Assembly: GCA_947304365.1 (NCBI GenBank)
Contig: CAMZAY010000010.1
Coordinates: 1-12,486, forward strand
Source of the DNA: an uncultured Clostridia bacterium
Lineage (GTDB): Bacteria; Bacillota; Clostridia; Christensenellales; CAG-138
Direction: 5' to 3'
Length of the DNA stretch: 12,486 bases
The notes under the pieces: model-generated
Told to the model about the DNA's origin: nothing
What the model saw: only the letters and a program-made list of their open reading frames with translations
Database searches by the model: none
Made by a program: the position numbers and the translations under genes
Shown: positions 6,923 to 12,486 of the stretch, piece after piece
Layout of the letters: each line of letters opens with the position of its first letter
Numbering within the stretch: position 1 is the stretch's first letter

Positions 6923-6923
6923 C

Positions 6924-7979
6924 ATGGTGCTTTCACAGATCATTTCACTCATTACCACCGCGATCTCGTTCGGCACGGTCATCATGTACGGCAGCCTCGG
7001 CGAGATATTGACGGAAAAATCCGGCCATCTTAACCTCGGCGTTCCCGGCATCATGTATATGGGCGGCATCGGCGGCCTTATCGGCGCTTTCCTTTACGAA
7101 ACGCACACCGCCTCGCCCATACCGTTCGTCGGCCTCGCCATCGCTCTTGCAAGCACGCTCCTGTGCTCGCTCGTTGGCGGTCTCATTTACAGCTTCCTTA
7201 CCGTTTCGCTCCGCGCGAATCAGAACGTCACCGGTCTTACGCTGACCATATTCGGAAGCGGCCTTGCAAACTTCTTCGGCGGCAGCCTCTCGAAGCTCGC
7301 CGGCGGCGTCGGTCAGATCTCCGTCGCCTCCACCTCCTCCGCCTTCCGCTGGACGCAGCATATCTCCGACCGCATAGTCGCCTCCCTTTCGGCAAAGGCG
7401 GCCGCGGGCGGCGGGTTCATGAAATTCCTTGCCTCGGCGGCGGATACCGTCGACAGGGTGTTCCTGAACTACGGCTTCATGGTGTGGCTCGCACTCGCGA
7501 TAGCGGTGGTGCTGAGCATATTCTTAACGAAAACGAGCCGCGGCCTCAACCTGCGCGCCGTGGGCGAAAACCCCGCGACTGCGGACGCCGCGGGCATAAA
7601 CGTAAAGAGCTATAAGTATCTTTCCACCTGCATCGGCGCGATGATATCCGGCCTCGGCGGGCTGTACTACGTTATGGATTACATAAAGGGCACCTGGGCG
7701 AACGACGGCAATATAGAGGCCGTCGGCTGGCTCGCAGTGGCGCTCGTAATATTCGCCACGTGGAAGCCCCTTCGCTCGATCTGGGGCGCGTACCTGTTCG
7801 GCGCGCTGTATTGGCTCTACAATTTCATCCCCGGCCTTACCCGCAGTTCGCAGGAGATATTCAAGATGCTCCCCTACATCGTAACGATCATAGTGCTCAT
7901 AAGCGTTTCGCTCCGCCATAAGCGCGAGGATCAGCCCCCGACTTCGCTTGGCCTCTCGTATTTCAGGGAAGACAGGTAG
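6924..7979 (+). CDS. ABC importer permease, second subunit (BMP/NupQ-like)
   Basis: A 351-residue membrane permease that pairs with the preceding permease to form the channel of the importer. The N-terminus is hydrophobic, followed by the family motif GEILTEKSGHLNLGVPGIMYMGG, then VSLRANQNVTGLTLTIFGSGL, the cytoplasmic coupling loop TSRGLNLRAVGENPATADAAGIN, ISGLGGLYYV and GWLAVALVIFATWKP. These are the diagnostic segments of NupQ-type subunits. The start at 6924 is preferred to an upstream in-frame ATG (6873) because AAGGAGG at 6908-6914 stands 9 bases before it and it follows the previous stop by one base. About 350 residues is slightly longer than typical, with an insert near residues 130-170 (KLAGGVGQISVAS to GGGFMKF) that is probably an extracellular loop. 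It is the last gene of the operon, with a terminator 13 bases later. Confidence 0.93.
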   Translation: MVLSQIISLITTAISFGTVIMYGSLGEILTEKSGHLNLGVPGIMYMGGIGGLIGAFLYETHTASPIPFVGLAIALASTLLCSLVGGLIYSFLTVSLRANQNVTGLTLTIFGSGLANFFGGSLSKLAGGVGQISVASTSSAFRWTQHISDRIVASLSAKAAAGGGFMKFLASAADTVDRVFLNYGFMVWLALAIAVVLSIFLTKTSRGLNLRAVGENPATADAAGINVKSYKYLSTCIGAMISGLGGLYYVMDYIKGTWANDGNIEAVGWLAVALVIFATWKPLRSIWGAYLFGALYWLYNFIPGLTRSSQEIFKMLPYIVTIIVLISVSLRHKREDQPPTSLGLSYFREDR

Positions 7980-7991
7980 CGTGAACAGAAT

Positions 7992-8033
7992 AAAAAACCG
8001 GCCGAAACGGATCCCCGTCCCGGCCGGTTTTTT
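7992..8033 (+). terminator. Rho-independent terminator between convergent genes (ABC operon and nitrilase-like gene)
   Basis: A6CCGGCCG (7992-8004) pairs with CGGCCGGT6 (8021-8033). The 16-base loop holds a small inner ACGG/CCGT hairpin. The T-run follows on the plus strand and the A-run gives the same on the minus strand, so it probably serves both the permease operon and the convergent gene ending at 8045. Confidence 0.92.
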
Positions 8034-8044
8034 GTATCGGCTGA

Positions 8045-8920
8045 TTATCTTCTCCTGTCCTTCCTGACAAACGGCTCCTCCACCCTTTCGCAGATAAGGA
8101 GACCGTATTTCTCCGGGCGGCGGTATGCGTTGCCGTGCACCTCGGTTTTGCGGTATTCGCGCAGCATATCCATATCGAAATCGGCGATATAGATCCCTTC
8201 TTCCCCGCCCGTCTCCAAAATGCAGGTATCGCGGGATGTGGGCAGCTCCGGCAGATACGCCGCTCCGTCGAAGGCGGAGGAGTGACCGTTGCAGTCGGGC
8301 TTGCCCTGGGGGTAATTGCAGGTGGCAATGCCGAGCATATTCTCATACGCTCTTCCGCGAAGCTGGGAGAGGCGGTTTATCTCCATCGGGCACGCGTTGG
8401 GGCAAAGTATGATCTCCGCACCCTTGAGCATCAGCACTCGGGCGCTCTCGGGAAACTCCCGGTCGTAGCAGATCATAGCGCCGATATTCACCGCGCCCTC
8501 CTTCGTTTCAAGCGGCTTGACGAAGAAATCGCTTCCGGGCGTGAGCACGCGCTCTTCGCCGAAATCGCAGGTGTGCACCTTCGCGTAATCGAGCACGCGT
8601 TCGCCGTGCATATCATAGACCGCGAGCGAATTCCTTGAAAACGCGCCGTAACTCTCAAGATACGTCACGCCTATCGCCATCGAAAGCTCCCGCGCAAGGC
8701 TGCTGAAGCCCTTCATAAAGAAGCTGTCCCTGCCGATCGACGCCGCCTCGAGCGCCTCCTGCTCCTGAGGGAACTCATATCCCGTCGACCACATCTCCGG
8801 AAAAAGCGCGAGATCCGCGCCCATACGAGCCGCCTCGCGGCAGGCGCGCTCGCCTATCGAATACTGCTCCGCAAGCCCATGCCCGGGCATGAGCTGCAGA
8901 AGCGCGACCTTGAATCTCAT
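8045..8920 (-). CDS. Carbon-nitrogen hydrolase (nitrilase superfamily amidase)
   Basis: A 291-residue cytoplasmic enzyme of the nitrilase superfamily, which hydrolyses amide or carbamoyl C-N bonds. The catalytic triad can be placed: E42 in LALFPEMWSTGYEF, K114 in DYAKVHTCDFGEERVLTPG and C151 in IGAMICYDREFPESAR. Other family marks are GAEIILCPNACPMEINR, the core motif RAYENMLGIATCNYPQ and GHSSAFDG. The C-terminus with NAYRRPEKY is typical of this subgroup. Length fits the family. The start at 8920 is chosen over an in-frame upstream ATG (8980) because AAAGGGG precedes it and the fold begins with FKVALLQL; the upstream ATG would lie before the predicted promoter. It is monocistronic, with its own promoter and a shared convergent terminator. 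The substrate cannot be read; beta-ureido or omega-amidase activity near a nucleoside importer is only a guess. Confidence 0.92.
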   Translation of the reverse strand: MRFKVALLQLMPGHGLAEQYSIGERACREAARMGADLALFPEMWSTGYEFPQEQEALEAASIGRDSFFMKGFSSLARELSMAIGVTYLESYGAFSRNSLAVYDMHGERVLDYAKVHTCDFGEERVLTPGSDFFVKPLETKEGAVNIGAMICYDREFPESARVLMLKGAEIILCPNACPMEINRLSQLRGRAYENMLGIATCNYPQGKPDCNGHSSAFDGAAYLPELPTSRDTCILETGGEEGIYIADFDMDMLREYRKTEVHGNAYRRPEKYGLLICERVEEPFVRKDRRR

Positions 8921-8944
8921 GTCAGACCCCTTTGGTTTTTTCTT

Positions 8945-8973
8945 ATGATACCACATGCGGCGGGATTTTGAAA
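8945..8973 (-). promoter_or_regulatory. Candidate promoter of the nitrilase-like gene
   Basis: On the minus strand TTTCAA (8968-8973), a 17-base spacer and TATCAT (8945-8950), with TG one base before the -10 (extended -10). Transcription would start near 8938, leaving a leader of only about 20 bases that carries the AAAGGGG ribosome binding site. Confidence 0.6.
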
Positions 8974-8978
8974 GATAC

Positions 8979-9038
8979 AAAAACGACCCGCCCTATGCGT
9001 ATGCAGCCGCAGGCAGGCCGTTGTTTCGGGTCTTTTTT
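8979..9038 (-). terminator. Rho-independent terminator of the nfeD-floA operon
   Basis: On the minus strand A6, GACCCG (9027-9032 region), a loop of about 36 bases rich in GCC/GGC pairs, then CGGGTC (8985-8990) followed after one base by T5 (8979-8983). The first A bases overlap the stop codon of the last gene. The long loop makes it less standard than the others in the window. Confidence 0.65.
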
Positions 9039-9504
9039 ACGAGCACTTTTCCGCGTCGATCGCGAGCACGAACATGAGCACGCAGAGCGCGTCCGCGGGG
9101 TCCTTCACGTCGATCGTGTAGGTATCCGTCCAATGAAAGAGCTCCTTTGAAACGGCGGCGACGCATTCGCCTTCTGGACCCTTTATGGTGTAGTCCCACT
9201 CCATGAAATTGCCCTCCGCGCTCCAGCCGTTGAAATCTATATTGTACGCCGGGCGGAATATGGGCAGGAACCTGCGCTTGATGGAGCCGATGCTCTCCTC
9301 GCCCATGAATATCTCGAATTCCGGCAGGAGCACCAGCACCTTTTCCTTCACTCTGCCGAGGTACTCGCCCGCGGCGTCGTAAACGTTGAGGAGATGCCCC
9401 CACGAGAGCTGCCCCTTAACGGTGTAGACTGTGTTTCCGTCCTCGTCATAGATATCGTAGCTGTCGAACCACGAGAAGAAACGCTGTTTGAAGAGCAGCT
9501 TCAC
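9037..9504 (-). CDS. LURP-one-related (LOR, tubby-like fold) family protein
   Basis: A 155-residue protein with the LOR pattern: KQRFFSWFDSYDIYDEDGNTVYTVKGQLSWGHLLNVYDAAGEYLGRVKEKVL, then LPEFEIFMG, IKRRF, GWSAEGNFMEWDYTI and a hydrophobic C-terminal helix (ALCVLMFVLAIDAE). This is a single beta-barrel around a central helix, related to Tubby C-terminal and phospholipid scramblase domains; the bacterial role is unknown. No signal peptide or full membrane span is seen, so it is probably cytoplasmic or at the inner membrane face. The start is GTG at 9504, supported by AAAGGAG five bases upstream. It is the last gene of the nfeD-floA operon, 71 bases after the previous stop, with a strong hairpin in that gap. 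Family call is firm; function is not. Confidence 0.87.
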   Translation of the reverse strand: MKLLFKQRFFSWFDSYDIYDEDGNTVYTVKGQLSWGHLLNVYDAAGEYLGRVKEKVLVLLPEFEIFMGEESIGSIKRRFLPIFRPAYNIDFNGWSAEGNFMEWDYTIKGPEGECVAAVSKELFHWTDTYTIDVKDPADALCVLMFVLAIDAEKCS

Positions 9505-9537
9505 GGCGGCTCCTTTCTGCCCGAAGGCTTTTTGATC

Positions 9538-9565
9538 GAGCCGCCGGAGGGTGTTCCGGCGGCTC
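9538..9565 (-). other. Intercistronic stem-loop before the LOR gene
   Basis: GAGCCGCCGGA (9538-9548) pairs perfectly with TCCGGCGGCTC (9555-9565), an 11-bp GC-rich stem. On the minus strand it lies 10 bases after the coiled-coil gene's stop, but ATCAAAAAG follows rather than U residues, so efficient termination is unlikely. A small GCC-TTCG-GGC hairpin (9519-9528) follows just before the next ribosome binding site. mRNA processing or stabilisation is an inference. Confidence 0.6.
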
Positions 9566-9575
9566 TTGGAATTTG

Positions 9576-10196
9576 TTATGCGATCTCGGACTTGGGCTTG
9601 CCGAGTATCTCCGAATAGATCATGCCCTGTGCGAGCGGGGGGAGCTTGGAGATCCTGTTGAGCACCTTCTTTGCGTTCTCGGCGGCGGCAGCCTCTTTTT
9701 CAAGGCGCTCGTCCTCGTCCGCAAGGCGGTGACCGAGGGTGCCGGCGAATGCCGGGGGCTTGTTGCGGATCTGCGATACGCCTTCATGGAAGCCGTCGTG
9801 GATGCTCCCGCCGCCGCAGTCGTCAACGGAATGCGAGGCGATGGGCTTTTCCTTTTTTAACGCGGACTCCATGGTGCGCTTTTCAAGCGGGCGGCGCTCG
9901 TTCTGCTGTGCGGCGGGCTTTTGAGTCGTTTGCGCGGCGTAGGCCTGCGCCGCGGCGCGCTCGGCCTCCCTGCGGCGGGCGTTTTCCTCCAGGCGGCGCT
10001 TGAGCTCCTCCTGGCGGGCCCTCGCTTCGGCCTCCTTAACGGGGTCGGGGCGGGGTTCGCCTTCTGCGGTCTCGGCCTCCTCGATATGCTTCCTTATGCG
10101 CGCGTCACGCTCGCTCGCCTGCTTCGCCGCGTTTTTCTTGGCGGCGACAGAGAATACGATCGCTCCCGCTATGAAGAGGAATATGAGGAACGGCAT
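9576..10196 (-). CDS. Membrane-anchored coiled-coil protein of unknown function
   Basis: A 206-residue protein not assigned to a named family. Residues about 2-18 form one N-terminal membrane segment (FLIFLFIAGAIVFSVAA). Residues about 20-90 are a charged, Ala/Glu/Arg-rich coiled coil (EEAETAEGE, RQEELKRRLEENARRREAER). A Gln/Pro-rich linker follows, then a compact motif SHSVDDCGGGSIHDGFHEG (about 121-139), and a second helical segment that ends in LPPLAQGMIYSEILGKPKSEIA. The Cys-His-His-Glu pattern of the motif could bind metal, but that is a guess. I recall similar C-termini in hypothetical proteins of gut Clostridia. The start is supported by AAAGGAG about 9 bases upstream. It lies 21 bases after floA in the same operon, which makes a flotillin-linked membrane role plausible. 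Confidence 0.75.
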   Translation of the reverse strand: MPFLIFLFIAGAIVFSVAAKKNAAKQASERDARIRKHIEEAETAEGEPRPDPVKEAEARARQEELKRRLEENARRREAERAAAQAYAAQTTQKPAAQQNERRPLEKRTMESALKKEKPIASHSVDDCGGGSIHDGFHEGVSQIRNKPPAFAGTLGHRLADEDERLEKEAAAAENAKKVLNRISKLPPLAQGMIYSEILGKPKSEIA

Positions 10197-10217
10197 ATTC
10201 CATCACTCCTTTGCTTG

Positions 10218-11231
10218 TCAGTTGTTCTCCGTAGTGGTGGTCTTGCCGATGGCTTCACGCATATCGGTATCGGCCATCATGTTCTTCATGCGATAGTAGT
10301 CCATTATGCCGAGGTTGCCGTTGCGGAACGCCTCCGCCATTGCCTTGGGAACCTCTGCCTCGGCCTCGATAACACGGGCGCGCATGCCCTGGACCTCCGC
10401 CTTGTTCTCCTGCTCCTGCGCGATAGCCATTGCGCGGCGCTCCTCGGCCTTCGCCTGAGCGATGCGCTTGTCGGCCTCGGCCTGGTCGGTCTGGAGCTTA
10501 GCGCCTACGTTCACGCCAACGTCAACGTCCGCAATATCAATGGAGAGGATCTCGAACGCGGTGCCCGCGTCAAGGCCCTTGCCGAGAACGGTCTGGGAGA
10601 TAAGATCGGGGTTCTCGAGAACGTCCTTATGGGATACGGACGAACCGATGGTGGTAACGATACCCTCGCCGACACGGGCGATGATGGTCTCCTCACCGGC
10701 GCCGCCGACGAGTCGGTCGATGTTGGCGCGAACGGTGACCTTCGCCTTTGCCCTGAGCTCGATACCGTCCTTTGCGATAGCCGCGATGACGGGAGTCTCG
10801 ATAACGCGGGGATTAACGCTCATCTGCACGGCGGTCAGAACGTCGCGTCCTGCAAGGTCGATAGCGCAGGCCTTCTCGAAATCGAGGGGGATGCCCGCCC
10901 TCTGCGCGGCGATCAGCGCGTTTGCGACGCGGTCAACGTTACCGCCGGCAAGGTAGTGCGCTTCCATCTTGTTTATGGAGAGCGAAAGGCCGGCCTTCGT
11001 TGCCTTGATGAGGGGGTTGATGATCCTTGCGGGGCGCACCTTCCTGATCTTCATACCGATGAGGGTGAAGAGCCCGACCCTTACGCCGGACGCCGCTGCG
11101 GATATCCACAGCCCGAGCGGTATGAACGAGAAGAACAGGATGATGAAGCAAACGACTGCGATCACTATCGCCGCGATGATCAGCGGACTGAACTCCGAGG
11201 CGATCATTGCAAGGCAAGCTGTTGTGAACAT
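10218..11231 (-). CDS. floA: Flotillin-like protein FloA
   Basis: A 337-residue membrane scaffold protein, close to the roughly 330 residues usual for FloA. It has one hydrophobic N-terminal segment (about 16-45, LIIAAIVIAVVCFIILFF then FIPLGLWISA), an SPFH-like core (RPARIINPLIKATKAGL, HYLAGGNVDRVANALIAAQRAGI, FEKACAIDLAGRDVLTAV, VNPRVIETP) and a C-terminal EA-rich coiled region (QAEADKRIAQAKAEERRAMA). FloA builds functional membrane microdomains and affects membrane fluidity, cell wall assembly and membrane protein complexes in Bacillus and Staphylococcus. AAAGGAG six bases before the ATG supports the start. It follows the zinc-ribbon gene by 19 bases; nfeD lies two genes upstream, the classic pairing. 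No frame problem is visible. Confidence 0.96.
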   Translation of the reverse strand: MFTTACLAMIASEFSPLIIAAIVIAVVCFIILFFSFIPLGLWISAAASGVRVGLFTLIGMKIRKVRPARIINPLIKATKAGLSLSINKMEAHYLAGGNVDRVANALIAAQRAGIPLDFEKACAIDLAGRDVLTAVQMSVNPRVIETPVIAAIAKDGIELRAKAKVTVRANIDRLVGGAGEETIIARVGEGIVTTIGSSVSHKDVLENPDLISQTVLGKGLDAGTAFEILSIDIADVDVGVNVGAKLQTDQAEADKRIAQAKAEERRAMAIAQEQENKAEVQGMRARVIEAEAEVPKAMAEAFRNGNLGIMDYYRMKNMMADTDMREAIGKTTTTENN

Positions 11232-11250
11232 AAGAAACTCCTTTCGGCTT

Positions 11251-11457
11251 TCAGCCTAATAATTTTATAATGTAAACGAGGAGATACATAAGCCCTATAA
11301 AGAGGGGTATGCCTATAACGAGCCATATCCAGTCGCGGACGGCGGCCCTGCCGGGTCTGTCCTCCGCTTCGGTCTCCTCCGGCTCCTTTACGCCGCATTT
11401 GGGGCACACGGCGGCTTCATCGGAATAGAGCGTGCGGCATTTCTCGCAGCGTTTCAT
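11251..11457 (-). CDS. Small zinc-ribbon membrane protein
   Basis: A 68-residue protein with an N-terminal zinc ribbon, C4-x2-C7 and C18-x2-C21 (CEKCRTLY, CPKCG), an acidic linker (KEPEETEAEDR) and one C-terminal membrane span (about 44-66, WIWLVIGIPLFIGLMYLLVYII). The ribbon should lie in the cytoplasm by the positive-inside rule. Its start overlaps the nfeD stop as ATGA (11454-11457), so translation is probably coupled; floA begins 19 bases after its stop. Position between nfeD and floA suggests a partner or accessory of the flotillin system, but its function is unknown. Confidence 0.85.
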   Translation of the reverse strand: MKRCEKCRTLYSDEAAVCPKCGVKEPEETEAEDRPGRAAVRDWIWLVIGIPLFIGLMYLLVYIIKLLG

Positions 11458-11984
11458 TTGTGCTTGACGAGCACCTTCATGCCGTCGATGCTCACGACCT
11501 CTATCTCAACGTCCTTATCGATGAACTCGGCCTCGGACGAAACGTCCACCCGTTTGCCGTCGATAAGCGCTATTCCGCTGGGACGGAGCGCGGTCACGGT
11601 TTTGCCGGTCCTGCCGACAAGGCGGTGCATCTCCTCCGAAGAACGCTCGGTGGAGCCGGCCTCTATCGCGGTGTTCAATACCACCGGCGAGCGGCTGAGC
11701 CTGCCCTTGAGCGCGGATTTGAATATGAGTGTTGCGATTATCGCAAGCAGGGCAACGATTATGAGCAGCGAGAACATCGCGCCCGTAAGGCTGCTTGAGC
11801 CGATAGCCAAACCTGCGATAAGCGCAATACCGCCGGAAACGCCCGCCGCGCCGAAGCCGGGGACCAGCATCTCTATAACTATGAGTATCATGCCGATCAC
11901 GACGAGCACTATCCCGCCGATGTTATGCGCCCATGTCTGGGCCCAATCGGTGAAGAATCCCGATGAAAGAATAAGCGGTAACAT
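11454..11984 (-). CDS. nfeD: NfeD family membrane protein (short form, flotillin partner)
   Basis: A 176-residue membrane protein of the short NfeD type, without the N-terminal ClpP-like protease of long NfeD. It has an amphipathic N-terminus, two or three membrane spans (IGGIVLVVIGMILIVIEMLVPG, GVSGGIALIAGLAIG, GAMFSLLIIVALLAIIATLIF) and a C-terminal OB-fold domain recognised by LVGRTGKTVTALRPSGIALIDGKRVDV and FIDKDVEIEVVSIDGMKVLV. NfeD proteins are encoded with flotillin-like genes and are thought to assist microdomain assembly. Two ATGs fit: 11990 is only 3 bases from GGAAGGAG, while 11984 is 9 bases away, so the second is chosen. It is the first gene of the operon and overlaps the zinc-ribbon gene by 4 bases. 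Confidence 0.94.
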   Translation of the reverse strand: MLPLILSSGFFTDWAQTWAHNIGGIVLVVIGMILIVIEMLVPGFGAAGVSGGIALIAGLAIGSSSLTGAMFSLLIIVALLAIIATLIFKSALKGRLSRSPVVLNTAIEAGSTERSSEEMHRLVGRTGKTVTALRPSGIALIDGKRVDVSSEAEFIDKDVEIEVVSIDGMKVLVKHK

Positions 11985-11993
11985 TGCCATATG

Positions 11994-12001
11994 CTCCTTC
12001 C
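11994..12001 (-). promoter_or_regulatory. Ribosome binding site that decides the nfeD start
   Basis: GGAAGGAG on the minus strand. The ATG at 11990 is 3 bases away, too close; the ATG at 11984 is 9 bases away and fits normal spacing, so initiation at 11984 is expected. Confidence 0.7.
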
Positions 12002-12031
12002 GTACAGCATTCGCTGTCTTATTACGAGTAT

Positions 12032-12060
12032 ATTTTATCCCGTCCTTCCCGATTATTCAA
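12032..12060 (-). promoter_or_regulatory. Sigma-A-type promoter of the nfeD-floA operon
   Basis: On the minus strand TTGAAT (12055-12060), a 17-base spacer and TAAAAT (12032-12037). Transcription should start near 12025, about 40 bases before the nfeD start. No SigW-type promoter (TGAAAC/CGTA), as used for floA operons in Bacillus, is visible here. Confidence 0.78.
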
Positions 12061-12069
12061 TAAAGGCTC

Positions 12070-12097
12070 TGTAAGGCTTTTGTAAAGAACGTGTAAA
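12070..12097 (-). promoter_or_regulatory. Pho-box-like array of three TTTACA hexamers at 11-nt period
   Basis: On the minus strand TTTACA (12092-12097), TTTACA (12081-12086) and CTTACA (12070-12075), separated by exactly 5 bases each. A weaker fourth unit, TTTATT (12059-12064), stays in phase and overlaps the -35. Direct TT(A/C/T)ACA-type hexamers spaced by 5 bases upstream of -35 are the arrangement known for PhoP/PhoB response-regulator sites in Bacillota. The only gene they can serve here is nfeD. Assignment to Pho is inferred from pattern alone. Confidence 0.55.
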
Positions 12098-12104
12098 GTC
12101 ATAT

Positions 12105-12133
12105 AAAAAAACCGCCCGTTTTTTCGGGCGGTT
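12105..12133 (-). terminator. Rho-independent terminator of the right-edge gene
   Basis: On the minus strand AACCGCCCG (12125-12133), loop A6, CGGGCGGTT (12110-12118), then a run of U (A-run 12105-12111 on the plus strand). It lies 18 bases after the TGA at 12151-12153. Confidence 0.9.
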
Positions 12134-12150
12134 CGGCGTGTTTACGGCGT

Positions 12151-12241
12151 TCAGTCTGCGGCGTAATCCTTATCGACGACGTAATCGAGTATAATGCTTT
12201 CGTCGGCGTTAATATAACGGAGGATTATGCTTACGTCCTCG
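12151..12241 (-). pseudogene. Out-of-frame 3' continuation of the right-edge gene (apparent frameshift)
   Basis: After the TGA at 12242-12244 the minus-strand frame shifted by one base reads on as PHDEDVSIILRYINADES and then IILDYVVDKDYAAD, with a TGA at 12151-12153 placed 18 bases before a strong terminator. Codon choice and the alternating hydrophobic pattern look coding. The simplest reading is that one base too many (or two too few) near 12246-12290 has cut off the natural C-terminus. This could be a real mutation or a sequencing or assembly error; no obvious slippery run argues for programmed shifting. Confidence 0.55.
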
Positions 12242-12484
12242 TCATGCGGACTTCTGCGTATCGAGCGAGGCGCGAAGAACGTCGGCCTGCACCTCGACCT
12301 GGGTCCTGTACTTGTAAACGAGTATCATCGCCTTATCCGCGGCAAAGGCGTCGAAGTCGAAAACCTCCTGCTCCTTAAGCACGGCCTCCATCTGGGGCTT
12401 CACTATTTCAACGTACCTGGCGACGAGCTCCTCCGCAGTCGCTTCTGCGGTCTCCGTCGGAGCGGGCGTAGGCGCCTCGGTGGG
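12242..12484 (-). CDS. 3' part of a secreted or lipoprotein-like protein with a Pro/Thr/Glu-rich linker (partial)
   Basis: The gene enters from the right edge and its start is not in the window; 80 residues are visible. It begins in a low-complexity linker (PTEAPTPAPTETAEATAEE), typical of the stretch after a lipoprotein signal, and goes on with a folded segment LVARYVEIVKPQMEAVLKEQ, FDFDAFAADKAMILVYKYRT and QVEVQADVLRASLDTQKSA before TGA. The pattern, a Tyr-Val helix, then a strand with LVYKY, then a helix, resembles small Clostridia lipoprotein domains such as DUF4854; that match is from memory and weak. Coding seems to continue in another frame after the stop, so the protein is probably shortened. 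The terminator at 12105-12133 closes the unit, separating it from nfeD. Confidence 0.6.
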   Translation of the reverse strand, partial: PTEAPTPAPTETAEATAEELVARYVEIVKPQMEAVLKEQEVFDFDAFAADKAMILVYKYRTQVEVQADVLRASLDTQKSA

Positions 12485-12486
12485 CG

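Noticed and set aside
9538..9567. Stem-loop at 9538-9565 as a terminator
   Set aside because: Neither strand has a T-run after the stem, and the next gene continues in the same direction with no promoter seen in the gap.
9921..11270. Plus-strand 449-codon frame opposite floA and the coiled-coil gene
   Set aside because: FloA is unmistakable on the minus strand; this frame spans several minus-strand genes and their ribosome binding sites, typical of an antisense shadow.

Overview
The window looks like chromosomal DNA of a moderately GC-rich Clostridia (Bacillota), probably an uncultured gut lineage near Oscillospirales or Christensenellales. The clues are split glycine dehydrogenase (GcvPB as a separate subunit), strong AGGAGG-type ribosome binding sites, a BMP-type nucleoside/lipoprotein ABC transporter, dockerin and InlB-type repeats on a secreted protein, and a FloA/NfeD membrane-microdomain operon. 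The placement is an inference from gene content; no rRNA or other marker is present.

Layout from left to right. (1) 3-764 (+) is the C-terminal half of gcvPB, closed by a strong terminator. (2) 892-2163 (-) is a BMP-family substrate-binding lipoprotein with its own terminator and a near-consensus promoter. (3) 2413-3468 (+) is a secreted protein with an InlB-type repeat and a C-terminal dockerin; it separates the binding protein from the rest of its transporter. (4) 3669-7979 (+) is a tight three-gene operon: a two-domain ABC ATPase, a permease fused to a DUF975-like membrane domain, and a second permease. It has a clear promoter, a leader hairpin and a terminator. (5) 8045-8920 (-) is a nitrilase-superfamily amidohydrolase with its own promoter. 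(6) 9037-11984 (-) is a five-gene operon: nfeD, a zinc-ribbon membrane protein, floA, a membrane-anchored coiled-coil protein and a LURP-one-related (LOR) protein. Its promoter is preceded by three hexamers at an exact 11-nt period that resemble a Pho box. (7) 12151-12484 (-) is the 3' end of a gene that leaves the window, apparently a small secreted or lipoprotein gene with a frameshift near its end.

How the genes work together: the binding protein, ATPase and two permeases make up a complete BMP/NupNOPQ-type importer, probably for purine nucleosides, though split into two oppositely oriented transcription units. NfeD and FloA form the usual bacterial flotillin pair; the small proteins in the same operon are candidate microdomain partners. 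The most unusual observations are the permease-DUF975 fusion and the Pho-box-like array in front of the flotillin operon. No tRNA, rRNA, CRISPR array, insertion sequence or phage gene was seen, and no stretch longer than about 250 bases lacks a gene.
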